A stretch of 64,000 nt of DNA from Pseudofabraea citricarpa (taxonomy: Eukaryota; Ascomycota; Leotiomycetes; Helotiales; Dermateaceae). The stretch is taken from positions 558,001 through 622,000 of the forward strand of contig JAPWGK010000006.1 of the NCBI GenBank assembly GCA_029641185.1. Reading direction: 5' to 3'. Under the pieces are notes generated by a model. That model was not told the DNA's origin, ran no database searches, and worked only from the letters and a program-made list of their open reading frames with translations. Below, one piece after another: positions 35,586-47,224 of this stretch. How positions within the stretch are numbered: the stretch's first letter is position 1; every line of letters begins with the position of its first letter. A program made the translations under genes and the position numbers.

Positions 35586-35954
35586 ATTGCCTACCTAGAG
35601 GAGCACTGAGACCCTGTTTAGCTGGGTATTACCATCAGCCGGGTGGGGGCAAGAACTAATGGAGCTCATTAATGACTTGCGATCGGGAGGAATCCGAATA
35701 TAAGAAACGTCAAATTGACCATCAGTGGCCCAGTTATGTTTTTGCTGGGTCGACGTCGGAAGGTGATAGAATTTCGAGGTTCGCGCGCGTCGCGTCAACC
35801 AATGGATGACGCGACCCTGCAGCTGTTGACCTTTGCCCCTCCTTAACTTTACCAACTTCCACAGTTTTCTACCGCACCCTAAGCCTTGACAGCATTTGCA
35901 ACTCGTACACTAAATCCTGAAGTCAAGCTTGATGTGTTAATCCGAATTATCGCA
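35586..35954. promoter_or_regulatory. 369-bp divergent promoter, RAD9 / F-box gene
   Basis: Start codons on opposite strands are 369 bp apart. The interval is of mixed composition with an A/C-rich stretch before the F-box start. No known binding site was recognised. Confidence 0.5.
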
Positions 35955-37704
35955 ATGCTTAGTCTCCCAGCGGAGGTTTTGCTCCTCATATGTGAAGAAC
36001 TTGGTCATCAGGGAGATTTCAAGACGCTGTATAACTGTGCTATATCAGGCAAACAATTGGTCGGGCCGGCCCTACTATGGCTTTATCAGTAGGGTACCTG
36101 TTCTATACTGTGCAATAGCTAAATACTACAGGATCCATAATCAATCGAAAGCAACAGGCAGCGAGGGATTCGATCCTGAATGGGCAAATCTCACATACCA
36201 GGCTCGGGTTGATCAGCAAAAGCAAACGGTGGCTAGATGGGCATTGCAATGGCAGTCCATCATTCGATCCTCTCTTGGCCTGACAGCTTATCCATACTGT
36301 CTATACATCCGTTCCCTCGATCTTGGAAATCTCTCGGAGCTTTTGGAGGATAACATCTTTAGAGAATCTGTAATGGATGATTTCTTTTCCAAAGATATGG
36401 CCCCATTCTATAAAGCCTTCGAAAACTCATCTAAGAGGAAGACAAAGTCGGGTAGATCATATATACGGCTAAATATACCCCTTGTCGTGGATGCTGTAGG
36501 GGAGTCTGTTACGAACTTTGTCAGTCAATCTGCCGGTCGCCATAATAGCAGCGTAGCTCTGGAGGAGCTCACAGGAAATGTGACCACTGCTGCAATCACA
36601 AGATGGACGAGCCGCCTCTCCCGGCTGAGATCTATCAATCAATGGGACGGGGCTGCCCTTGATGGAACCGTTGCTACTTCTATTGCCGAACACTGTTATG
36701 ACTTCCAAGAGCTGACGATATATCTCTGCATGCCAACAAGGGATAACCCAGATGAAGATTTAGCATCTTTTTTCAGCGGGTTGCGACCTCATTCTCTCCA
36801 AGCTCTCAGTGTAATGAACGCTAGTACCTTGGGTCAGTTAACATTATCTTCGTTGAGCAACCACTCAAAATCACTGAAGGTCCTCGATCTTGGAAGCCTG
36901 GGGGGAGATGCAATTAAGAACATATCCCTTTTGAAGGACTGTTTAGCACTGGAGACTATCAATCTGACGGATGCCGAGGGATTGATCAATCTTGAAGCAA
37001 CGGAGAATGATGTCTTCCTTGATACGATCGGTTGGTTACGCCGTTGTGATAAGCTTAGAGACCTTTCTCTCTCGAATTTTGTGAGCGGCGCTGCCATCTT
37101 GAAACAGCTTTGCCTGAACGACTCAACAAAACTGCACAGCCTTTCGGTGGTTGGTTACACATTGTTCGGCAGTCAGGAATTTCACAAGGCTTTGTCTCAT
37201 CAAACCAGTCTGGAGTCATTAAATTTGAAGGCGGTAGATGGAGAGGATGCTTCTAGAGATGACATAGACATCCTAATATCCTCGATATGCCAATTAACCA
37301 AGCTTACCTATCTTCGCCTTGTTGGTACTTCAGATAACTTCAATACTGCTGAGATCAAAGCTCTGGCATCCAGCTTGACCAAACTCGAAGACTTCCACTT
37401 CGGCGGTTACAACGTAACAGACGATGTTCTTGATTCTCTTGCTGGACTCCAATATCTGAAGACTCTCAACATTACTGCGCTCACTTCATTCACTTCGAAA
37501 GGTCTACTCAAATACATCTCAACGCTCAAGGAAACAAACAAGGGACTAAACATTGCTGTTCTTAGCCAAGCTTTGGAACACAACTTAAAGGAGGCAGAGC
37601 TAAAAAGTATCAGAACAGCCATCGCAGATAAAGTTGATGGAAGATTCGAATATGTTTTGTTCAGAGAGGCAGAAGATGACTTTGAAGGGTCAGAATCTGA
37701 TTGA
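35955..37704 (+). CDS. F-box and leucine-rich-repeat protein
   Basis: Two exons, 35955-36088 and 36132-37704; 568 aa. The first ~45 residues hold an F-box-like motif (LPAEVLLLICEELG, then FKTLYNCAISGKQL), the Skp1-binding element of SCF ubiquitin ligases. From about residue 210 to 500 there are degenerate leucine-rich repeats (LQALSVMNASTLGQLTLSSL, LKVLDLGSLGG, LETINLTDAEGL, LRDLSLSNF, LHSLSVVGY, LESLNLKAV, LTYLRLVGT, LKTLNITAL). The C-terminal end is acidic (EDDFEGSESD). The 43-nt intron is needed to avoid an in-frame TAG at its left edge. Such proteins usually recruit substrates through the repeats; the target is unknown. An upstream in-frame extension lacks an ATG, so 35955 is the start. 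Confidence 0.85.
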
Positions 37705-38229
37705 GCTTGTACATTTTGTTCAATTAATGATAATGATATGGGCCTACAAAATTGTGTTTGGATGTCGGTAACTGTCTACTTGAACTGATATTTTTGTGTG
37801 GCCAAGTTTTTTCAAATACAGCTACAAGCTATATAGGAATAGAAGGCGAATGCTAACATTGATTATCTACCTACCTATTTAGCGGACCTTGGAAGTTGTA
37901 TTTTCCAAGCCATGCTCTAATAGATCGTAGGTATTGTATCACACCTTCATATGCCTTCTTCAAGACACAGAGAACATCAGTCTATTATTACCAAGAGCTG
38001 GTGGTCCCATTTTTACAGTGGTAAATGAGAGACGAGTATTTCAAACCACTTAACTCCTGAGACTCTAGATTCGATCATTATCTTTGTCTATCAACGTGGA
38101 TTTTTACTGGTCTGAGGATGCATCCTCGGTCTTCAACTCTATCGCTAGATAGATGACCCAAGTATATCACGTTAGTATCTGCTTAGGTGCAAACCTGGAA
38201 TGTATTTGAATACCGTCTGTTTACTACCA
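37705..38229. other. convergent 3' intergenic region
   Basis: 525 bp between two convergent genes. It is AT-rich, with no coding signal. The two 3' UTRs should occupy it. Confidence 0.55.
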
Positions 38230-39327
38230 TCAAGACTTGACACACACCCAGCTGGTGGCACAGCCAGCACCTATGTATGAGATAGCATTACCTGGTGGCA
38301 GGTATTTACTCGAGGCTATAACATTCCAGCTGTCGACGACGTCGCCATTGGTTGTACTTGGTCCACAATTGCCATGCTCGCCCCATCCCCAAGCCAACAC
38401 ATCGCCATCGGTAGTAAGTGCCAGGCCGTGCTCACTGCCAATAGCAATTTGTGAGATAGATGGTAATCCACCCGGTCTGTGCTGGCCATGATCATTCCGG
38501 CCCCAAGAAATGACGGAATCATCGTCCAGAAGCACAGCAATGCTTCCCCAACCAGCCCCTACGTCCTTCCATCCAAATATCACTTCAGGTGCTGAAGATA
38601 TTACGCCCCACTTATTTGATCCAAACACAACATGCTTTCCCTCACGGCTCTCGCCCAGCAAGTATGTAAACTCTCGTCCACAGACAGCTTTGGTAACCTT
38701 GAAGTCGATTCCTGTGATTTTCCGTGGCTCATGTATCACAGCTTCCGGTTGTCCTAACTGGCCCTTCCTCCCATTTCCCCATCCGTATACATCGCCATTA
38801 CTGAGGACTGCAACTACATGACTTACAGACGCGGCAAGATCAACGACTTCGAGATCCTTGGGAGGGAAGTTCTTGATCAACTCCGCCTTGGAAGACTTGA
38901 AAAGAAACTCACCCAGGCCGAGCTCGCCTTTGTTTCCAGTTCCAAAGCTGTAGACTTGATTTGCCTGTCTGGATGGGTCTCTCTGGACGATGATAGAAGC
39001 CTCCCATGTTGCAGCACAAAGGGCAACTGGCGCTGTGTTCACTGACGTTTTCTGATCTGACGACAACAAGACTTGTCGACATCTGAAGTCTGACAGTTCG
39101 ATTCCAGATGTCAAGCCCCGGGCACCAGTGGATGGATCCCCGGCAGTAAAAAGATGCCCAGGTGAAGTAACAAGAAGAGTGTGGTTTCCTCCAGCTCTAA
39201 CTTGCACGATAGAGCTTAGAGTCTCTACGTTGTCAAATTGGACGTCTTTCGGTACCGAAACATCTTCCTTATGACCAATGCCTAGTTGTCCAGAGCCGTT
39301 CGAGCCAATAGCATAAAGGGTGGCCAT
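38230..39327 (-). CDS. RCC1-repeat protein, Ats1-like
   Basis: Single exon, 365 aa from the ATG at 39327. Repeated RCC1 motifs are visible along the whole length: LYAIGSNGSGQLGIG, VYSFGTGNKGELGLG, VYGWGNGRKGQLGQP, HVVFGSNKWG, VISWGRNDHGQHRPG and VLAWGWGEHGNCGPS, consistent with a seven-bladed propeller and no additional domain. The size and the single-domain layout match yeast Ats1 (333 aa), a propeller protein linked to diphthamide and tRNA wobble-uridine modification, better than the longer nuclear exchange factor RCC1/Prp20. This assignment is by size and character; RCC1-like proteins are numerous, so the role is not certain. It is divergent from RPL7, 228 bp between starts. Confidence 0.75.
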   Translation of the reverse strand: MATLYAIGSNGSGQLGIGHKEDVSVPKDVQFDNVETLSSIVQVRAGGNHTLLVTSPGHLFTAGDPSTGARGLTSGIELSDFRCRQVLLSSDQKTSVNTAPVALCAATWEASIIVQRDPSRQANQVYSFGTGNKGELGLGEFLFKSSKAELIKNFPPKDLEVVDLAASVSHVVAVLSNGDVYGWGNGRKGQLGQPEAVIHEPRKITGIDFKVTKAVCGREFTYLLGESREGKHVVFGSNKWGVISSAPEVIFGWKDVGAGWGSIAVLLDDDSVISWGRNDHGQHRPGGLPSISQIAIGSEHGLALTTDGDVLAWGWGEHGNCGPSTTNGDVVDSWNVIASSKYLPPGNAISYIGAGCATSWVCVKS

Positions 39328-39555
39328 TCTCACAGTTTGATGCAGAGCTTAACTTAAGAAGGTTGACTGCCGTATCAAGAGAGAATCCACAGCACGTGAT
39401 GCAATGACTGCGAGAGCCATACGAGTGGGTCATCATGGCGGCGGCCGCTAGTCGGAAGCTAGCAGATTTAGCGATCCGCACACAATCTCAATCTTCACAA
39501 TTCCTCTCGAACTTTTTTCTTCCTCACGACAACATCCATCGACAACTTCGACAAA

Positions 39556-41135
39556 ATGCCTGCCACCAAGAAGACTGGCTCTGCCACCCAGGCCCAGGTC
39601 GCTCCTACGTACGCCTCCCTACTCCTCTCATAGAGCTGATCGAAATGTGTTGGGTTCAGAAATAGTCGATGTCCTCTCGCTGGAAAGCCATGGTGTTGAA
39701 AGTGAGCTCTAGAGTCACCAATACCTGGCAGCCAGCTCGATTCTTCCTGAGCTACTCCCTCGTACTCACAGGCCCTGTCGGCTTGCGTTGCGAGAGATGT
39801 AGTACGGGGTCTTGAGGTTGAAGATTTCGATCTTCTCCTTTAAAATCATTGCCGCGCAATCGAGTATGGCCAGCATGCTCTGCAGGTCTGAAAGATACAT
39901 AGATGTGTTGTGCATTCTTCTTGGACTTTGTCTGAGGTCTTGTTGGATGAGAATCTGGGTCAATTGGGCAGAACCATCCTACCTTCTTCTCACGAAGGAG
40001 CGGATCAACCATGTCGACTTCTCACCAATCAAATTTACCAGTCGAGTCAGCCTTCTACGAGAATGTCGCGCTATAGCTGCAATTCTCACTCGGCGCTCTT
40101 CTCCATACATTGTATGCGGGGCCTTAGACTAACCTGATACAGGAGTGTACCAACCCATGACCAGATTCTCGTTCCAGAGACTCTGTTGAAGAAGCGCAAG
40201 AGCCAAGAGAAGGCTAGAGAGGAGCGCTCCGCTGAGCTTGAGAAGAAGAAGAAGGTCAGTAACATTTTGATTTACACACATTGTGGCATGGAAGAGACTT
40301 AATGATGCATAACACCATTTTTGCGACTAGACACTTCAAGTGTCGATGTTGTCGCCAATTAACCATCTTTCGGGTCTGAATTGTCATCAACCATGTCACA
40401 TTTGTGTTTTGTTGTCTATGTCATTTAACAGTATGTGTCTAACTCACTGGTCCACAGGCTCAAAAGGAGAAGCGTGGTGTTATCTTCAAGCGGGCCGAGA
40501 AGTACGTCAAGGAGTACCGCGACCAAGAGCGTGAGAAGATTCGCCTTGCCCGCCTTTCTAAGCAGGATGGTTCCTTCTACATCCCAGCCGAGGAGAAGCT
40601 TGTCTTCGTTGTCCGTATCAAGGGGTAAGTTTGCAAAGCCTTCACGCATAGTTAGCCTACTAACACACTATACAGTATCAACAAGATCGCACCAAAGCCC
40701 CGAAAGATCCTTCAACTTCTCAGACTTCTTCAAATCAACAACGGTATCTTTGTTCGCATGACCAAGGCTACCCTCGAGATGCTCAAGATTGTCGAGCCAT
40801 GGATTGCCTACGGATACCCCAACCTCAAGACCGTCCGCGAGCTCATCTACAAGCGTGGATACGGAAAGGTCGACAAGCAACGTATTGCTCTTACTGACAA
40901 CGCCATTGTCGAGACTTCCCTCGGCAAGTATGGCATCGTCTGTATCGAGGATTTGATCCACGAGATCTTCACTGTCGGACCCAACTTCAAGCAGGCCGCC
41001 AACTTCTTGTGGCCATTCAAGCTGAGCAACCCAACTGGTGGATTCCGTACCAGAAAATTTAGACATTTTGTAGAAGGTGGGGATTTGGGCAACCGTGAGG
41101 ACAAGATCAACGCTTTGATCAGACAAATGAACTAA
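39556..41135 (+). CDS. RPL7: 60S ribosomal protein L7 (uL30)
   Basis: Four exons: 39556-39608, 40143-40254, 40458-40624, 40676-41135; 263 aa. It is a component of the large cytosolic ribosomal subunit. The basic N-terminal extension ([29 protein letters not shown]) is followed by the uL30 fold: [56 protein letters not shown], and the C terminus [16 protein letters not shown]. Two introns are long for this genome: 534 nt and 203 nt; the second contains a box C/D snoRNA. RPL7 introns carry snoRNAs in budding yeast as well (snR39, snR59), so the host relationship is old. The start ATG lies in ACAAAATG, and the leader is CT-rich. Confidence 0.97.
40295..40386 (+). ncRNA. intronic box C/D snoRNA, snR39b-like
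   Basis: Inside RPL7 intron 2. A C box ATGATGC (40302-40308; one mismatch to RTGATGA) and a D box CTGA (40376-40379) are spaced as in C/D snoRNAs. The 14 bases directly before the D box (ACCATCTTTCGGGT, 40362-40375) are perfectly complementary to the conserved large-subunit rRNA stretch ACCCGAAAGATGGT. By the rule that the fifth base before the D box marks the target, the methylated base is the G of ACCCG, equivalent by my count to yeast 25S G805, the snR39b site. Flanking GAC/GTC could form a short terminal stem. The ends are approximate. Confidence 0.75.
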
Positions 41136-42856
41136 GTGTCTTTTAATGTGTGTATGGGACGGGATACTGGGGGTACTTGATTTGTCTGCTTCTACATGGC
41201 ATGACCGGCCGGCGTTGAAGCCTGCATCAAAATCAATCACTTTACTATGACAATCATATCACGTTCCATCATGAATGCTGTTCTTTCTATCCGTCTCTCT
41301 TCTACTTACATGCGCTCTTCTGTCAAATTCGATGCATGAACCGGGTCGAATCCCCTTTGAAAAGCACATCCTAGAACTAAAATCTTTTCTAACCTCGATA
41401 TTCAAGACCTACAAAAAACGAGTTGTAACCCTTTCCAAGTCCCAGGCGTATCTAACTTTCCAAATTCCATTTGGTTGTAATTTTGAGTAGAAGTACACCT
41501 TCAGTAGTCCATCCCCTATAAATCCTGTTCATTCATATAGTCACTAGTATACATAGTCAATAATCCAAAAATACCGGTCGGTGATCCTTAACTTCTTGGA
41601 GTCATCTGCCATATCATATGCCTAGTATACTACCGTCCATACATATATAGGTACCGTAAGCTTGTCCACTCGAAGGAAAAGCAGGTCTTCACTTACACAA
41701 CTAGACAGTCTCCACAACCTTACACGCTTGTTTTGGTGCATAGGTAAGATGAAGTAGACGGAGCACAACTATTTTGCTCTTTTATCTGGTTAATTAGAAG
41801 CGAACAAATAAATGATTGGCGTGCAAGTTGTGAAGAAATAACCAATATTTGGCTTTTACTATAGCCCTGGCCTGATCGTTGGTAAATAGTCACAAAGGGG
41901 GGGGGGGGGGGGGGGGGGGGGGGGTTGAACAATTGAGAGTGGCTGTTCAATTCAAATTGATCAAATCCTTCTCTGGGCATTTTCGGTGTCTCTTACACTA
42001 CTAACTACAATCAATAGAGGCATGGTAATAGGATGATACACGAGTTGGCTTGAGAGGGTCTTATATCCTTGGAGCAAGTATTCGGTTCTTCGTTATGCTA
42101 GCCTTTTGTCCATAGTATGTATCCTGCCAGATTAATAGCACTCGGAGGATGGGAAAATAGACAAAATGCATTTATATATGTGAAAATTAAAATTGGATGT
42201 ACCGCTAATTCGATGCAGATTAATATAGACAAGCTGGTACGGACAACTCCAGCCCAGATTGGGCCCTTATAAGGCAAACTTAGAATTATATAAACAACTG
42301 AAAACATAGGATAACTAAAAAGGATATCTTATTGTTCTAACAACCCTTTTCTTGCCGGCAAAACCTACGCGGGTGGTCTTTTTATATTTCCTGAAAGTGA
42401 AAAAAAAACCTTCGAGCTGGGAACATTGAACGTTCAAAAAATTCGAATTATAATGAAGTTCACTAGAATATTATTTATAACCCAGGGCACCGATGCTTGC
42501 ATGTAACAACAACTAGGTATTGATATTAAAAGCAAAAGTTGTGCTAAATCTCAACAGCTTCTGTAGTGTTTAGTACTAAAGCTTTTGTGATTTTAGAAGT
42601 TTCTAGGAACTGTCCCCTCTTAAGCTTTGAACCTAGTTCCGTAAGATGTGATAGGGACTTGTAGTTAAGCACTCTCTTAGTATAAAGCTCTCTTTATCTC
42701 TTGCAACCGCCTATTAGATCAATGCCACATATATATAAGCATATTTCCACAATAATCTACACTACAAATGCCGATTCGCATTTTAGAGCCAATAGAATTA
42801 AGCTACAGCCATAGGTCAAAATACAAAAAAGGGTGTTGTCTCCAAGGTTCCGTTGC
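41136..42856. other. intergenic, 1.7 kb, with G28 tract
   Basis: No gene is supported between RPL7 and the next minus-strand gene. It contains the RPL7 3' UTR, a 28-base G run, and AT-rich sequence with several short T and A runs. Confidence 0.5.
41897..41924 (+). repeat. G28 homopolymer
   Basis: Twenty-eight consecutive G residues in otherwise AT-rich sequence. Such runs form quadruplexes and slip in replication and sequencing, so the length may not be exact. Confidence 0.9.
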
Positions 42857-43528
42857 TCACTTTCCTTCTCCTCCCAGTACCCGCTTCGATTTCGACTTCA
42901 GCTTCTTCTTAAGTGACCACTTCTTCAACCTCTTCTTGCTTGATAGAGCAATAGCCTCTCGTCGTTTTCGAGATCCCTTCATTGCTTTCCCCCCACATGC
43001 TGCACTGGCCACCGTTGCAGAATCTGAAAAGTAGCCTTTATCGCCAACTGCATTACAGCTCTGCCTCCCACATTTGGGCTCTTTTACTCCAGCATCGGCA
43101 AAACTGGTCAATAAATGTTCAGATCTGGCTGATATTGGAGACGCTGTCAAGACCTCTTGATCTTGTAGACTACACAAATTGTTTCCGTCGTTGCAATCAC
43201 GAAGCTGTTTTTCTTTCAGTCTCCCGAGCCCGCCCACGTCTTCGTTCATTGATGGGTTGTCGGCCTCGCCGTCACTCGAAACTCCTGTTGGGCTTGATCT
43301 TTGAATAGCTGAAATACGTTCTTCCAAATCACGCATCCATTGGCTGATTTCCTCGGGAAGACAACCAGGGGGTTTGCAGTCAGTCTCGTCGCTGCTCGAA
43401 CAACTCTCACTGTCTGATTCTGGAATAGGAGAAAGTGGTGGGAAATCCCATTGGCGAATTGGTCTGAAGGTACGCGAGGAGGAAATAGGTGACTCTGTGT
43501 TGCTTGATCTAGTTTCGGGCTCGGACAT
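42857..43528 (-). CDS. unknown Ser-rich protein with basic C terminus
   Basis: Single exon, 223 aa. I do not recognise the family. The N-terminal half is Ser/Pro/Glu-rich and probably disordered (SPISSSRTFRPIRQWDFPPLSPIPESDSE is its central portion, split here at FPPLSPIPESDSE), followed by an acidic, Ser-rich run. A short helix-prone segment (PEEISQWMRDLEERISAIQ) could be a small interaction helix. The last ~40 residues are strongly basic (KGSRKRREAIALSSKKRLKKWSLKKK), suggesting nuclear or nucleic-acid association. The ATG at 43528 is in fair context and the frame is clean for 224 codons, which is more than chance usually gives here. It could be a fast-evolving lineage-specific gene; expression data would decide. 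Confidence 0.5.
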   Translation of the reverse strand: MSEPETRSSNTESPISSSRTFRPIRQWDFPPLSPIPESDSESCSSSDETDCKPPGCLPEEISQWMRDLEERISAIQRSSPTGVSSDGEADNPSMNEDVGGLGRLKEKQLRDCNDGNNLCSLQDQEVLTASPISARSEHLLTSFADAGVKEPKCGRQSCNAVGDKGYFSDSATVASAACGGKAMKGSRKRREAIALSSKKRLKKWSLKKKLKSKSKRVLGGEGK

Positions 43529-45417
43529 CTTCGCGGGAACAAATGGATATTGGTAGTGAAATAATAATGAATGTGGATATCACTATCGACAACGAATGAA
43601 TCATTTAGATGGAAGACAAGCAACGAAAGGCGAGAGAAAGCTTTGCTTTCCTTGAAGTCTATTTTCCCACTGGGAGCGGGCAGGAACGCTTGTTCATAGG
43701 TTGTCATCCAAGGTTCTGCGAGGAAAGCACAACTGAGTTCGCTTACGGAAATCATTTTAGCTCGTGGATGAGGAATTGGTGGTTTCTAGACATAGAGACA
43801 CTCTATATAAAAGCGATTTGTTGGCCTCGTTTGCTGTTTAACCCTAAATGGTATTAGAAATGGCCTCTAGCTTGACATTCATTCTTCTTCAAACGCAAGC
43901 TTTATTATAAGGTATTGACTAAAACGAACCCCACTTTTCCTTATATACATTCAATATCAAACCAAGGTACTACTATACCATTAGTATACATGTTTGGCGC
44001 TATTCGGGTTGACCGAGAAGACATCTTGCGACTTCGTTCTTTTCGGATGATATACGTCCTTGACATTCCTGTCACTGCATCGCCGCGTTTCTGCCGAAGG
44101 GTTCAGAGATTATTTTAATCTTTAAACATCAAGAAAAATCCAGCTCATGTATTTTGAGGTCAATAATAATCAAAACATCACGTCTATCTCAAATATCGAA
44201 AGAAAAAAAACTCGATTCCTCAAGTTAACCGAACAGCTACTCCACAAACCGCAGTAGAATAAGAAGTTGTATTAGATGGTCTCTTCTATGATCCACAGTA
44301 TATAATTGAGATATGTAGTGTTAACTTCCTCGGAGACAGCGGATTCAACTCTGATCTAAGCAGACGTGTAATATTGAGGATAGTTACTTGGTTGCACTCT
44401 ATAGGTGCTGACTAAAGAGGACCATTTTAGAAGACCCAAGCGATGTCGGTGAAAAATACAAATGTCGAAGAAGACAGCAACACAGGCTCTCATTTTAGAT
44501 TTAGCTAGAGTTTATGTCCCGGAGTACACGGAGTATAGCTTAGCTTAGCTTAACTTAACGGTTCTCCTAGCCTTTCGGCTGATAAATAAAAATAGAAATA
44601 CCGGTAAGCTAAGCCAATTGGATAAACAAGTTAGAAATTGAGCAGACTCTAAGTTTGCCTTACTCGGTATCTAGGCTACCCTAGCTTATAAGCACCCGTT
44701 GTTTAACTACTAGTTGCCTTTTAATAGTCTAAACAAATTACGTCGTCATATAAAGTACTTGAAGCGAAGACGATAAGATATATAAAAATAAAAGTGAAGA
44801 AGAAAAACGACATATCTATAAAACTCACGAGCTGTGCCTGTCATTGGTTTGATATCGCACAGATTCATTTTAAGGCCCGTTTTTGCAAGGGGCAAATATT
44901 GAGGATATGAGGTACAGCTACGTACCACGATCACATGATCGTTCCCGATCTTGGCGCAGCAACGGAAAAAAGATGGCTGTCAACAAACAAGAGCAAGAGG
45001 ATGACGACAAACAGTCATCTTCTGTAATCGTGCAAACAACGCGCAAGCCAACCGCACCCACTGATCCATCTTGCACGACGGCACCATCAGCCTCAGCTTT
45101 CATCGCCTTGAGCACCAGAACCATTCCAGTATCAAAAACGCACGGGCCGCGGGCAATTTCATGCTAGCGCTGGGGTTGGTGCCTGAATCGATACCTCAGC
45201 CGACGGTGGCCATCCTTGCCTGAAGGCGGTCGCGGAGCATCGCAACCTGAAAAAAATCTTACTGTCACGCCAAAATCAACCTCCGAAAAGCCAACGCGGT
45301 ACCCAAAGATCTAAAGCTCAACCACGCAACGCGTTATCCGGCTCAAACTCTCACAGTCATCGCAAGATGATCACGGTTTTCACATGAGCGATTTTTTATT
45401 AGGGCTCACCATACAAA
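43529..45417. other. intergenic, 1.9 kb, upstream of Epl1
   Basis: No supportable gene. The stretch 44500-44760 is AT-rich with a (TAGCT)n-like run (44537-44552), and may be decayed repeat sequence. The right end is the Epl1 promoter and leader. A short frame near 44.9-45.2 kb is considered chance. Confidence 0.45.
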
Positions 45418-47224
45418 ATGAGGCCACAAGTTGGCAGGGCCACTCGGGTGAAAAAGCTCCAACCAAGGGCCCCCCAACAGGTCTTGAGACAAGACCAGAT
45501 CGAATCTGATGAGTATGATTCCCTTCAAGGTCAATATAAGGTCGAAACCGGGGTTGAAAAGAGTGAAGAGTCCGTAAGTTCTGCCCCATCTGTCTCCATG
45601 TTTAGCGCTTGATATTGGTCACGTGAACCAGCTCCCTCACCGCTGTGCCATTTGCTAATATGACATAAAACACAGGAAATCCATTTGCAAGCCGCCTTGG
45701 CCGGAACAGGTGGTGATAAAGAGACAGAGGAGATTCCTGCGCCACCAGCCCAGGAGAGCAGCGATTTTGACTATGACTCTCTCTACCCCCCAAAGCATGA
45801 GAAGCCGGCAACCTACATTCGCTTCTCCCAGACTGTTGAAGAATGTACGGGCTGCCAATATAACATGACAACTGAGGATGACACCTACCTCAAGTCGTAC
45901 AACCAGAAAAAATCTGGCGGTTCCCAGTTGTCCGAAGATGGCTTTGAGAAGGTTATGGAGGTCTTCGAAAATGCTGCCTTGATGCAATCACCATTTGCTT
46001 CGGTTGACCAGACTCTGATATCCTTCGAGATGATGAAGTCAGATCTTGCAGAGAAGTTGCCTCCGACTTTTCAGACTATTGCAAAGGACATTTATGAGTA
46101 CTGGAAGTCCCGTAGGCAAGAGTCGGCTAACCGTCCTCTCCAACCAAGTTTGAAATTTGAGACTCAGCCAGACCACGATGATGGCGACCCATATGTCTGT
46201 TTCCGTCGTCGTGAGGCACGGTTGACTCGAAAGACAAGAGCTCGGGACGTTCAGAGTACCGATAAGTTGAAGAAACTTCGGAGAGAACTAGAAACCGCAA
46301 AGGAGTTGATAGACATGGCTACCCACCGAGAAGTACTGAAGCGAAACATGCTGAAGATTGAGAGAGGCATATACGAACAGCGACGAAAGGTGAAGGAGTC
46401 CAAGATCAGACTTGGCATCAGAGGAGATGACGAGGATCTCATTAACCAAGCTGTAAGCAAGGACTTCCATGCCACTTCCTACCAGATACTGACTTCTACA
46501 GCCCCGAAAAAGAAAAGCCCCCGCCGAGTATGGCCAGGCGCGTGGACAACAAGTGTCTGCTCAGCATATTCGCATGCCTGCAAGACCGGATGGCCGTCCT
46601 CTTGAAGCTGACCTCGAGACCCTTGCCGACGTCCAAGCTCGCAAGGAGAACTTGGCGCAGAAGGAGCTTGAAGCATTTGCCCAGAAGCATCGACAATGGA
46701 ATGAGAAATTTATTGACGTAACACGGGAACCACTTTCTCCTGTGAATGGTGCAGGATCTGAGCTTGCCTTCCGCCCAGCTACTGCACAGTACCAGTTGAT
46801 GACACCTCCCTCCTCTATTGCATCTGAATCATCTGGTGAACACGCCTCGCCGTCAAAGACGAAGGTTGATGCTTCTCGATTCAGATTCAGCTCCCCACCA
46901 GAGGAAGATGAACCACAATCTCAACCTGCCTATCGAAGAAGAATTGGCCGCCTGAATCGATTGTGGATTGATCGTAGAGGAATGTCGACTTCGACCAAAG
47001 ACATAGATGAGGCCGTATCCGATAGATGGAAGTATGACCAAGACGATGATGACGAACAGCCTGTCTATGAGATGGACCCATATAGTACTACAGCTTTAAG
47101 ATTCCGTTCAACGATCCCGCCGTTCATCCCATTTCGTTCTCTGGCACAAGATGCACAGAGATCTTCAAGCACTAGTCCTGGAACAGTCCGAAAAACTGCT
47201 GCTCCACAAGCAGCGCCAACTTGA
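45418..47224 (+). CDS. EPL1: enhancer of polycomb-like protein, NuA4 subunit
   Basis: Three exons: 45418-45573, 45676-46452, 46502-47224; 551 aa. Epl1 is a core subunit of the NuA4/piccolo histone acetyltransferase, bringing Esa1 and Yng2 to chromatin. The EPcA region is evident: RVKKLQPRAPQQVLRQDQIE, YKVETGVEKSEES, EIHLQAALAG, FDYDSLYPPKHEKPATYIRF and CTGCQYNMTTEDDTYLKSYN. The middle contains YWKSRRQESANRPLQPSLKFE and PYVCFRRREARLTRKTRA, then helical segments. After intron 2 come PRKRKAPAEYGQARGQQ and a Ser/Pro-rich tail with RRRIGRLNRLWIDRRGM. The last ~15 residues are uncertain: another frame at 47177-47251 reads LEQSEKLLLHKQRQLEAAG and could be joined by a small intron with a weak donor near 47141. 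Confidence 0.93.

Noticed and set aside
41340..41360. B-box-like GGGTCGAATCCCC
   Set aside because: No A-box at the right distance and no cloverleaf can be formed, so not a tRNA gene.
44883..45167. 94-aa plus-strand ORF upstream of Epl1
   Set aside because: Short, low-complexity, in promoter position, and no recognisable domain or intron.
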